Part shown: piece by piece, positions 5,416 through 12,420 of the stretch
How the letters are laid out: each line of letters begins with the position of its first letter
How positions within the stretch are numbered: position 1 is the stretch's first letter
Source: Agrobacterium fabrum
GTDB lineage: Bacteria; Pseudomonadota; Alphaproteobacteria; Rhizobiales; Rhizobiaceae
Direction: 5' to 3'
Assembly (NCBI GenBank): GCA_003241215.1
Contig: QFOL01000091.1
Coordinates: 1 to 13,032 of the forward strand
DNA length: 13,032 nucleotides
Notes under the pieces: model-generated
Database searches by the model: none
What the model was told of the DNA's origin: nothing
Seen by the model: the letters and a program-made list of their open reading frames with translations, nothing else
Position numbers and translations under genes: made by a program

Positions 5416-7635
5416 ATGGATCATATTTCAAGAAAAACAATTGCCGACGGGCGTTCACTGGACTTGCCGCTGGATCAGGACGCGGAAGACAGCAAACTGA
5501 CGGACGCCTGTATTTCAGCCATCAACGAAGCCGTTGAAAACCTGCGTCAATTATCCGGTGCGGAACAGGCGGAAAAAGCAGCCGCAACATCCCCCGAGAC
5601 AATAGCGACACAGCCCCTCTTCCCACCCTCCCCGAAGGCCGCGCAGCCGCCGCAATTGCGGAGCGCCCCGCAGGAAAAGCCAGCACCGCAGCCGGACAGG
5701 CAACCCGCGCCGCCGCAACCCCAGGCCAAGATCGACAATGCCGAGCTGAAGAATTCACCCGATCTGCCTTTTGTCAAAACCATCGACAATAATGACGGAC
5801 CGATCCGCGAAAACGAACGCCGGCCGGTAACCGGCGGCGGCGGAAACGGCAAGGAACCCTCGGACAATGGCGGCGGCGGTGGCGGCGGTGGCGGAAGCCA
5901 GAGCGGTTTCCACAAACGCAGCGAGCCGATCAATTTCGCCGCAAGCCTTGCCAAGGGCATCGCCGCCGTGCGGCGCAACATGGTGGTGGTGATGCTGTTC
6001 ACCGTCGCGATCAACATATTGGTACTCGCCATACCGCTTTATCTGTTCCAGATTTCCGACCGGGTGCTGACCAGCCGTTCCATGGATACGCTCGTCATGC
6101 TGACGGTCGCCGTTCTCGGCGCGGTTCTGCTGCAGGCCTTCATGGACGCCATTCGCCGCTTTATCCTGATGCGCACCGCCGTCGAACTCGAGGTGCAGCT
6201 TGGTGCGCCGATCCTGTCGGCTGCCGCCCGCGCGTCGCTGCATGGCAGCGGCAAGGACTATCAGATATTGCAGGATCTGCAGCAATTGCGCTCCTTCATC
6301 ACGTCAGGCACGCTGATCGCCTTTCTCGATGCGCCGCTGATGCCGCTGTTCATCGTGGTGGTCTATCTCGTGCATCCCCATCTCGGCATCATCATCATGG
6401 TCTGCTGCGTGGTGCTTTTCGGCATTGCCTGGCTGAACCAGCGCTTCACGGCAAGGCAGTTCTCCGAGGCGTCAGGCTATCTCAGCCGCGCCAATTTCCA
6501 CCTCGATTCCATGTCGCGCAATTCGCAGATCATCAATGCGCTCGCCATGATCCCCGAAGCCGTGAAGATGTGGGGCCGCGAAACCGCCGGCTCGCTGAAA
6601 TCGCATGTGGCGGCGCAGGACCGCAACATCATGTTCTCCGGCATCTCCAAGGCGGCGCGCATGATCACCCAGGTGGCGCTGCTCGGCTGGGGCGCGCATC
6701 TGTCGCTATCAGGCGAACTGACCGGCGGCATGGTGATCGCGGCCTCCATCATTTCCGGCCGGGCGCTGGCGCCCATCGAAGGAGCGATCGAGGGCTGGCA
6801 CCAGTTCAACAGATCTGCCGCCTCCTATGGCCGCATCAAGCAGCTTCTCATCAATTCGCCGCTGAATTTCCCGCGCCTGCGCCTGCCCAATCCGGAAGGG
6901 CGTCTCGATGTGGAGCGCATCCTCTTCGTGCCGCCGCCGCAGAAGAAGGTAATCCTGAACGGCATTTCCTTTTCGCTGAAAAAGGGGGAGTCGCTCGCCA
7001 TCATCGGCAATTCCGGTTCCGGCAAGACAACGCTCGGCAAGATGCTGGTCGGCTCCATCCTGCCCACATCAGGCAATGTGCGCCTCGATCTCATGGATCT
7101 GCGCAACTGGGACCAGCGGCAATTCGGTGAAAGCATCGGTTACCTGCCGCAGGACGTGCAGCTCTTCCCCGGCACCATCAAGGCCAATATCTGCCGAATG
7201 CGCGACGATATCGAGGACCGGCAGATTTACGAGGCCGCGGTGCTGGCCGATGTGCACGAGCTGATCGCCGGTTTCCCGCAGGGTTATGAAACCGTGGTCG
7301 CCGCCGATGGCGCGCCGCTTTCCGGCGGCCAGAAGCAGCGCATTGCGCTTGCCCGCGCCTTCTTCGGCGATCCGAAATTCGTGGTGCTGGACGAGCCGAA
7401 CTCCAACCTCGATACACAGGGAGAACAGGCGCTGGCCAAGGCGCTGCTACATGCAAAAAGACAGGGCATCACCACCGTCACCATCACCCAGCGCCCCGCA
7501 CTCCTGCAATGTGTCGACAAAATCATGGTGCTGAAGGATGGATCGGTCGCCATGTTCGGCGAGAGGATCGACGTGCTGAAGGCGCTTTCCGGAAATGGTC
7601 GCCAGGCCAACCAGTCCCCGCAGATCGAGAGTTGA
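5416..7635 (+). CDS. Type I secretion ABC transporter, PrtD/PrsD family
   Basis: The 739-residue inner-membrane protein combines a transmembrane domain and an ATPase and energises one-step export through the HlyD partner and a TolC-type pore. Residues 1 to about 175 form an unusual Pro/Gln-rich, probably disordered extension with nine consecutive Gly (152-160). Membrane segments start near residue 189 and continue to about 480. The ATPase shows Walker A GNSGSGKTT (531-539), a Q-loop in YLPQDVQLF, signature LSGGQ (635-639), Walker B VVLDEP (656-661) and D-loop NLD. The H-loop reads TITQRPALL with Gln692 where His is normal. No C39 peptidase motif is seen, as expected for the PrtD type. The start at 5416 follows GAGGGG at 5399-5404; longer in-frame starts overlap the previous gene without a better site. 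The gap to the HlyD gene is only eight bases, so the two are surely one operon. Confidence 0.93.
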   Translation: MDHISRKTIADGRSLDLPLDQDAEDSKLTDACISAINEAVENLRQLSGAEQAEKAAATSPETIATQPLFPPSPKAAQPPQLRSAPQEKPAPQPDRQPAPPQPQAKIDNAELKNSPDLPFVKTIDNNDGPIRENERRPVTGGGGNGKEPSDNGGGGGGGGGSQSGFHKRSEPINFAASLAKGIAAVRRNMVVVMLFTVAINILVLAIPLYLFQISDRVLTSRSMDTLVMLTVAVLGAVLLQAFMDAIRRFILMRTAVELEVQLGAPILSAAARASLHGSGKDYQILQDLQQLRSFITSGTLIAFLDAPLMPLFIVVVYLVHPHLGIIIMVCCVVLFGIAWLNQRFTARQFSEASGYLSRANFHLDSMSRNSQIINALAMIPEAVKMWGRETAGSLKSHVAAQDRNIMFSGISKAARMITQVALLGWGAHLSLSGELTGGMVIAASIISGRALAPIEGAIEGWHQFNRSAASYGRIKQLLINSPLNFPRLRLPNPEGRLDVERILFVPPPQKKVILNGISFSLKKGESLAIIGNSGSGKTTLGKMLVGSILPTSGNVRLDLMDLRNWDQRQFGESIGYLPQDVQLFPGTIKANICRMRDDIEDRQIYEAAVLADVHELIAGFPQGYETVVAADGAPLSGGQKQRIALARAFFGDPKFVVLDEPNSNLDTQGEQALAKALLHAKRQGITTVTITQRPALLQCVDKIMVLKDGSVAMFGERIDVLKALSGNGRQANQSPQIES
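5869..5895 (+). repeat. GGN microsatellite encoding poly-Gly
   Basis: Nine consecutive GGC/GGT/GGA codons encode Gly152 to Gly160 of the transporter. The tract is in frame, so gain or loss of whole codons would only change linker length, while slippage by one base would break the gene before the membrane domain. Confidence 0.7.
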
Positions 7636-7643
7636 GAACCGTC

Positions 7644-9002
7644 ATGTTCAAGAAGAAAAACGCCGTCGCGGAAATCAAACCCCAGGGCCAGCTCGAATGG
7701 TATAGCGAGGTGCCGCGCTCCATCCGGCTGCACAGCTCCATCGGCCTTGCGGTCCTGCTCGCCTCGTTCGGCAGTTTCGGATACTGGGCGGGCACCGCAC
7801 CGCTCTCCTCCGCCATCATCGCCCAGGGCAGCTTCGTAGCCACCGGCAACAACAAGATCGTCCAGCATCTGGAAGGCGGCATCATCAAGGAAATGATGGT
7901 CAGCGAAGGCGACACCGTCAAGGAAGGCGACGTGCTGCTGACGCTCGACAAGACGACCGCGCTGGCCAATGAACGCATGTTGCAGCTCCGCCGTCTTCGC
8001 CTTGAAACCATCGTGACGCGGCTGCGTGCCGAAGCACAGGGCGAAAAAAGCTTCAAGGTGCCTGACATCGTCATGAAGGAAGCCGGCGATCCGGATATCA
8101 ACGCCATCATCCAGAGCCAGAACGTCGTGTTCCACAGCAAGCTTATCAAGCTTGAGGAGCAGTTGAACCTGATCGAAAAGAACATCCGGTCCTTGGAGTT
8201 CCGTTATGCTGGTTACGATGGGCAGAAGCAGGCCTTCGACCGGCAGCTGGCGCTTCTGACCCAGGAGCGCGATTCCAAGGAAAAGCTCGCCAAGGACGGT
8301 GTCATCCGCAAGACGGACATGCTGGCGCTGGAGCGCGCCATTGCCGACGCCATGGGCGACATTGCCCGCCTGAGCGGCGAAATGAACCAGAGCGAAGCGG
8401 AGATCGCCAAATTCAAGCAGGAGGCCATCATAGCGGTCAACGCCAACAAGCAGGCCGCTCTCGATGCGCTGGAAACTGCCGAATCCGATCTCGACAGCGT
8501 CCGCGAGCAGGTACGCGGCGCCGCCGAAGTGCTGGAACGCACCGTCATCCGTTCCCCCGTCAACGGCACGGTGGTGCGGTCCTATTACCATACGGCAGGG
8601 GGCGTCATTACGACAGGCAAGCCGATCATGGAAATCCTGCCGGCGCATGTTCCCCTGATCCTCGAAGCGCAGGTTCTCAGAACCTCCATCGACCAGCTGC
8701 ATGAGGGTCAGACCGCTGCGATCCGCCTGTCGGCGCTGAACCGCCGCACCACGCCGGTTCTGAACGGCAAGGTGTTTTACGTTTCGGCCGACAGTATCGA
8801 GGAAAATGCCGGCCTTCAGGTCAAGGATGTCTATATCGTGCGCGTGCAGGTGCCCGACGAGGAGATCGCCAAGGTTCATAATTTCCACCCCGTGCCCGGC
8901 ATGCCGGCCGACGTGCTGATCCAGACCTCGGAGCGTACCTTCTTCGAATATCTGACCAAACCGATCTCCGACAGCATGTCACGTGCTTTCAAGGAAAGAT
9001 GA
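7644..9002 (+). CDS. HlyD/PrtE-family membrane fusion protein of the type I secretion system
   Basis: The 452-residue product has a short cytoplasmic N-terminus and a single membrane anchor at about residues 32-50. A biotinyl-lipoyl-like half motif follows (VQHLEGGIIKEMMVSEGDTV, then KEGDVLLTLD). A long alpha-helical coiled-coil stretch (about 110-285) leads to the second lipoyl half (VIRSPVNGTVV) and a beta-barrel C-terminal region rich in Val and Ile. This is the standard order for the type I adaptor that links the ABC transporter to an outer-membrane channel, with usual length for the PrtE/PrsE group. The start at 7644 lies eight bases after the transporter stop, in a GAGAG-containing overlap zone, so translation is probably coupled. 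A TolC-like protein is missing from the window and is presumably encoded elsewhere. Confidence 0.93.
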   Translation: MFKKKNAVAEIKPQGQLEWYSEVPRSIRLHSSIGLAVLLASFGSFGYWAGTAPLSSAIIAQGSFVATGNNKIVQHLEGGIIKEMMVSEGDTVKEGDVLLTLDKTTALANERMLQLRRLRLETIVTRLRAEAQGEKSFKVPDIVMKEAGDPDINAIIQSQNVVFHSKLIKLEEQLNLIEKNIRSLEFRYAGYDGQKQAFDRQLALLTQERDSKEKLAKDGVIRKTDMLALERAIADAMGDIARLSGEMNQSEAEIAKFKQEAIIAVNANKQAALDALETAESDLDSVREQVRGAAEVLERTVIRSPVNGTVVRSYYHTAGGVITTGKPIMEILPAHVPLILEAQVLRTSIDQLHEGQTAAIRLSALNRRTTPVLNGKVFYVSADSIEENAGLQVKDVYIVRVQVPDEEIAKVHNFHPVPGMPADVLIQTSERTFFEYLTKPISDSMSRAFKER

Positions 9003-9046
9003 AGAAATATCAGTAACCTACACTGTCTTTTCCGCGGCGGTCGGCA

Positions 9047-9052
9047 TATAAT
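9047..9052 (+). promoter_or_regulatory. Possible -10 element (TATAAT) for the small downstream gene
   Basis: A perfect TATAAT lies 35 bases before the chosen ATG at 9088. The sequence 17 bases upstream (TGTCTT) is a poor -35. If used, transcription would start near 9059, which would leave the alternative ATG at 9061 almost leaderless and favour the start at 9088. Confidence 0.3.
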
Positions 9053-9087
9053 CCCCGAATATGTTTCGTCGGGGCGGGAGAAGCGGC

Positions 9088-9582
9088 ATGGCGGCGATGT
9101 CGGATGTATTGCTGCTGGTCGGCAGGCTGAATTACGTGTGGACCAACACCGAAAGCCTGATGATCTATCTGATCGTCCATCTCCTGAAAGTGGAGAAGGA
9201 GGCTGCCATCGTCGTGTTCCTGACGCTCAACACCACGCGGGCGCGCATGGATCTCATCGAACGCCTGGCGAAGCTTCCCTCCACCGATGCGAAGGACCGC
9301 AAGACCATTCTTTCCATCATGGCCCGGCTGAAGAAGGAAGCGAAAACCCGCAACAAATATAACCACTGCATCTATTCGTTTGACGAGAAGGGTGAGATCG
9401 CCAGCACGCAGCTTATGCGGCTGGTGGAGGATGACAGCCAGGTGCGTTACGGCAAGGTGGAGCGCATGGACGAGAAGGAAATCGAGCACCTCGAAAAATC
9501 CATCGCCGATATCGTCGCAGTCAGCAAGGATATGTGGAGTTTCATCCACGCCAGTCCGCATGTCTCAGCGGATTATCTTTAG
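9088..9582 (+). CDS. Small helical protein with HEPN-like RNxxxH motif
   Basis: The 164-residue product looks mostly alpha-helical, with no signal peptide and no clear membrane segment beyond one amphipathic hydrophobic helix near residues 20-35. Residues 88-93 read RNKYNH, between a basic helix (MARLKKEAKT) and a hydrophobic turn (CIYSFD). RNxxxH flanked by helices is the hallmark of HEPN domains, found in many toxin and RNA-cleaving proteins and in inactive relatives. Membership is inferred from the motif alone. GGAGAA at 9077-9082 lies five bases before the ATG at 9088; the in-frame ATG at 9061 has no visible ribosome binding site. The gene is 85 bases after the HlyD gene on the same strand, with no strong terminator between, so read-through is likely. 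A role in secretion is not indicated by the sequence. Confidence 0.7.
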   Translation: MAAMSDVLLLVGRLNYVWTNTESLMIYLIVHLLKVEKEAAIVVFLTLNTTRARMDLIERLAKLPSTDAKDRKTILSIMARLKKEAKTRNKYNHCIYSFDEKGEIASTQLMRLVEDDSQVRYGKVERMDEKEIEHLEKSIADIVAVSKDMWSFIHASPHVSADYL

Positions 9583-9596
9583 AACCACCTCGCCTT

Positions 9597-9711
9597 CGTC
9601 ATTCCGGCCTTGAGCCGGAACCCAGCCGACGCGGCTCTCGCGCGGCGAAGACGAGTTCTTTCAGCCCAAGGACTTGGGCTGGCTGGAGTCCGGCTCAAGG
9701 CCGGAATGACG
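9597..9711. repeat. Long palindromic intergenic repeat element
   Basis: The outer arms 9597-9619 and 9689-9711 match perfectly over 23 bases (GTCATTCCGGCCTTGAGCCG and its complement). Pairing continues to 9627/9681 with two adjacent mismatches, giving a stem of about 31 bases. A nested hairpin, CAGCCCAA/TTGGGCTG (9662-9669/9674-9681), lies inside. Sequences of this style are common dispersed palindromes in rhizobial and other alphaproteobacterial genomes. It sits at the convergent junction of the small RNxxxH gene and the ExoQ-like gene, so it may also work as a two-way terminator. Its right part is inside the ExoQ-like reading frame and supplies that frame's stop codon. Confidence 0.85.
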
Positions 9712-10971
9712 GAGAGAGAAACCGCCACGAACTCCAGTTAGGCGAACGCTCCCCTCCGCAGCCCTTGCCGGGAGGCACAGTTTCCCGGCCGCGAAATAAA
9801 GCAGGAACGAGCCGATCTGATAAGGGAAGATGATGTCGATCTCCACGAAGGAGCGCACGACAAACAGCGCGCAGATCGCAAACAGGATAACGCCCTGCGG
9901 ATCGCTCTTGCGCATCAGCACCGAGCGCAGATGCCCGAGCAAGGTTCCGTAAAGCACCATGGCAAGCAGCAGCATGCCGACGAAGCCGTTTTCCACCACG
10001 GTTTCGATATAGGTATTGTGGAAATGGAAGCCGCTGCGGCCGGTAATGAAGAAATCGTTCCACAACCGTTCGGCATCGGGAAAACCCGCAACCCAGAACC
10101 CCTGATAACCGACGCCGAGGATCGGCGTCTGTTTCGCCGCCTCGATGCCCTGCTGCCAGAGATAGGTTCGGCCGGTCAGCGTCGAATCCTTGCCGAAAAT
10201 GCCAAGAATGGCGTCCAGCAGGCCGAATTGCAGGGACGCGACGGCCAGCAATGCGCCGAGACCGCCGAGCGCGAAAAACGTCATCTTGCGGTTCGCCGGC
10301 GAAAGCATGCCGATGGGAATGAAGCCGATGATGAGGGCGACCACCGCCGCCGTGGTAATAGTGGATGTGGCCGATTGCGACGCGAGGAGGCTGTAGGCCG
10401 ACAGGAGCCCGGTGACGCCCGCCACAGGCAGCCAGATGCCTCTTTGCTTGAGCACCAGCACCGATGCGGCAGCAAAAATGACGCCGAGCGAGGCATAAAA
10501 GCCGAGCTGGTTCTTGGAAGAGAATGCGCCGACGAAACTATAGGTACCGTCAAGCGCATCGAAGAGATAGATACCGAACAGCAGGGAATAGAGCAGAACG
10601 ACGGCGATGCCGATCAGCGCGCCGCGCGTCAGCGTCCGGATCGAGATCACCCGCATGGCGATCAGCGCGCAGACGATATGCGTCATATACTGGATGGAGG
10701 CGCGCATGGTCACCGACGCCGCCTCCGACCAGAAGCTGGACAGCACGGACAAGATACCGAAGGCGAATATCCAGAGATAACGCGGATAATTGCCGAGTAC
10801 GCGCCGGTAATCGACCACCACCAGCGGCAGCCACATGCCATAATAGGCCAGAACCGAGATTTGCCCGAAACGCGACGAGTAAGCGAAGACGAAGAATGAC
10901 AGCGCAACCGCCGCCATTCCGTAAATCTCATTGCGTTCGGGATCGATCAGCGCCGATTTGGCGATCCGCAT
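9661..10971 (-). CDS. exoQ: ExoQ-like Wzy-family polysaccharide polymerase / O-antigen ligase superfamily protein
   Basis: The 436-residue integral membrane protein has roughly ten to eleven hydrophobic segments. A larger periplasmic loop at about residues 255-330 holds LTGRTYLWQQG (about 264-274), TPILGVGYQGFW and HFHNTYIETVVENG (about 313-327), the conserved signature of the Wzy_C/O-antigen ligase superfamily. In ExoQ-type systems this protein polymerises lipid-linked repeat units on the periplasmic face of the inner membrane. The start at 10971 has TGAGG five bases upstream, overlapping the stop of the ExoF-like gene seven bases away, so translation is coupled. The last 16 residues (421-436, RHSGLEPD then SSQPKSLG) are encoded by the palindromic repeat and are probably not ancestral. 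The symbol rests on family resemblance and the exoY-exoF-exoQ order; the polysaccharide made is unknown. Confidence 0.88.
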   Translation of the reverse strand: MRIAKSALIDPERNEIYGMAAVALSFFVFAYSSRFGQISVLAYYGMWLPLVVVDYRRVLGNYPRYLWIFAFGILSVLSSFWSEAASVTMRASIQYMTHIVCALIAMRVISIRTLTRGALIGIAVVLLYSLLFGIYLFDALDGTYSFVGAFSSKNQLGFYASLGVIFAAASVLVLKQRGIWLPVAGVTGLLSAYSLLASQSATSTITTAAVVALIIGFIPIGMLSPANRKMTFFALGGLGALLAVASLQFGLLDAILGIFGKDSTLTGRTYLWQQGIEAAKQTPILGVGYQGFWVAGFPDAERLWNDFFITGRSGFHFHNTYIETVVENGFVGMLLLAMVLYGTLLGHLRSVLMRKSDPQGVILFAICALFVVRSFVEIDIIFPYQIGSFLLYFAAGKLCLPARAAEGSVRLTGVRGGFSLRHSGLEPDSSQPKSLG

Positions 10972-10978
10972 TGAAACC

Positions 10979-12235
10979 TCACTGCATCAGGATTTCAGAC
11001 GAGACCTTGATGACATCACCGGGCTGGAGCATGGCGTTTTCATCCACCTTCAGCTCCTTCGGCTTGCCGTTTTCCTCACGCACCACGACATAGCTGATCG
11101 TCGCGGACTTGCCCGACGGATCGAAACGGATCGCTTCTGCCGATTGCGCCAGCGCTTCCGACATCAATTCGCGGCTGGTGGTCAGCTGCAGATTGAGCTT
11201 GTCCAGCTCCGCCTCCGTGTCCTGCAATTCCTTGGAGCGCTGCGCCACCCAGTCGTTACGCAGGTTGATCTCGTCCTGGGTCGCCTTGTTGATATCCTGC
11301 TTGGCGCGCAGCGACTGCGTATCGATATCGAGCAGGTTGGATTCCACCTCCGCCGCACGTTCCTCCGCGGAAATGCGCCGCTGCGACAGGGCAAGCCCCT
11401 GCTCGTTCAGCCGATTGACGCGGTCGCGGTCCTCATTGGCAAGCTGAAGCTGACGGTTCTGCGTTTCGGATTTCTTCTTCAGGGATTCGACTTCGCTCTG
11501 CAGAAGGGCGTGCAGATCGGTCAGCGCCTTGAGCTGCAGGGTGTAACGCTCGGTACGCGATTTCATCAGCGCGCTTTCGCTGGCCAGCAGCACGTCGATC
11601 TCGGCGATCTTTTCCATCTCGGGCGTCTTGGCAATGGTCGTGTCGCCCTTGACCTCGGCGACCAGCCGCGCCTGACGCGCCAGCAGCCTTGCCCGCTGGT
11701 TGTCGTAAACGGCGGCATCACCACGGGCATTGATGAAGTCGCGGGCAAAACGCTGCCCGGCATCCGAACGGCGCAGGCCGCCGCCAAGGCTGACTGCCTT
11801 CAGCACGGTGAGATTGGCGGCATAGGGATATTCACCCGGCGTCTGCACATCGCCGCTCAGGAAAATCGGCCGGAACTGGGCGATCTCGACGGAAGCGGAA
11901 GGCAGATTGCGAAGGGCGAACTTGCTTTGAAGTTGCGCGCCGATCTGTTCGCTGACCTGCGATGGCGTCTTGCCCGCGACATCCAGCTGACCGATGAAAG
12001 GCAGGGACAGCGCACCTGATGGCCCGACGGAATAGTCGCCATTGATCACATCCCAGTTGCGGATGCTGCCATCGGCCGGCTGCCATTCGGCAACGCGGAT
12101 ACGCAGCTTGTCGGCGGTGCCGAGCTTATATTGAGCGCCATCCGCAGCCAGTGCGGAGAGCGGCGCGGTGAGGGCGACGGAAGCGGCGAGTACGAGAGCC
12201 ACAAACGGGCGGCGGGCGGCAGAAAAGCCGTTCAT
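10979..12235 (-). CDS. exoF: ExoF-like polysaccharide export protein (Wza/OPX family) with coiled coil
   Basis: The 418-residue product has a Sec signal (hydrophobic 11-24, likely cut at ALA-AD near residue 30) with no lipobox Cys. A Poly_export domain follows (about 34-118; YKLGTADKLRIRV, then YSVGPSGALSLPFIGQL), then an SLBB-like segment (FLSGDVQTPGEYPY, about 126-139). A long Glu/Gln/Lys-rich heptad region (about 185-345) is a probable coiled coil, and a short beta-rich end closes the protein (ISYVVVREENGKP, ending in a PGDVIKV motif). This matches ExoF of succinoglycan-type clusters, which acts in the periplasm or outer membrane in polymer export. AGGGAG lies about eight bases upstream of the ATG at 12235. 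It is followed at once by the ExoQ-like gene, while 185 bases separate it from the ExoY-like gene, which may allow separate control. Confidence 0.92.
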   Translation of the reverse strand: MNGFSAARRPFVALVLAASVALTAPLSALAADGAQYKLGTADKLRIRVAEWQPADGSIRNWDVINGDYSVGPSGALSLPFIGQLDVAGKTPSQVSEQIGAQLQSKFALRNLPSASVEIAQFRPIFLSGDVQTPGEYPYAANLTVLKAVSLGGGLRRSDAGQRFARDFINARGDAAVYDNQRARLLARQARLVAEVKGDTTIAKTPEMEKIAEIDVLLASESALMKSRTERYTLQLKALTDLHALLQSEVESLKKKSETQNRQLQLANEDRDRVNRLNEQGLALSQRRISAEERAAEVESNLLDIDTQSLRAKQDINKATQDEINLRNDWVAQRSKELQDTEAELDKLNLQLTTSRELMSEALAQSAEAIRFDPSGKSATISYVVVREENGKPKELKVDENAMLQPGDVIKVSSEILMQ

Positions 12236-12337
12236 CGGGGAAACTCCCTGTTAGCGGATCGCACGCAGGCGATCAGGCCGTGGCGCAACCGGACAAGGCC
12301 GCGCCGCCAAAAGCGGCCGCTATGATTAGCACCAATG

Positions 12338-12379
12338 ACGCACCCGAAGACCGGACTTGGGATCCCGGTCGGGGTGCGT
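12338..12379. other. Imperfect dyad in the exoY-exoF intergenic gap
   Basis: ACGCACCC (12338-12345) pairs with GGGTGCGT (12372-12379), and GACCGG (12349-12354) with CCGGTC (12365-12370), leaving a small internal loop and a ten-base apical loop. No T run follows on the minus strand, so it is not a textbook terminator. It could weaken read-through from the ExoY-like into the ExoF-like gene, or be another small dispersed palindrome. Confidence 0.5.
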
Positions 12380-12420
12380 GTCGAAACGAAGATCGATAAA
12401 GCCGAACTCAATATCGGTTT

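Noticed and set aside
7284..8888. A 534-codon minus-strand frame across the ABC and HlyD genes
   Set aside because: It is antisense to two genes with unmistakable family motifs and spans their boundary.
9931..12019. Long plus-strand frames opposite the ExoQ- and ExoF-like genes
   Set aside because: They are antisense shadows; the minus-strand proteins have signal peptide, membrane and family motifs.
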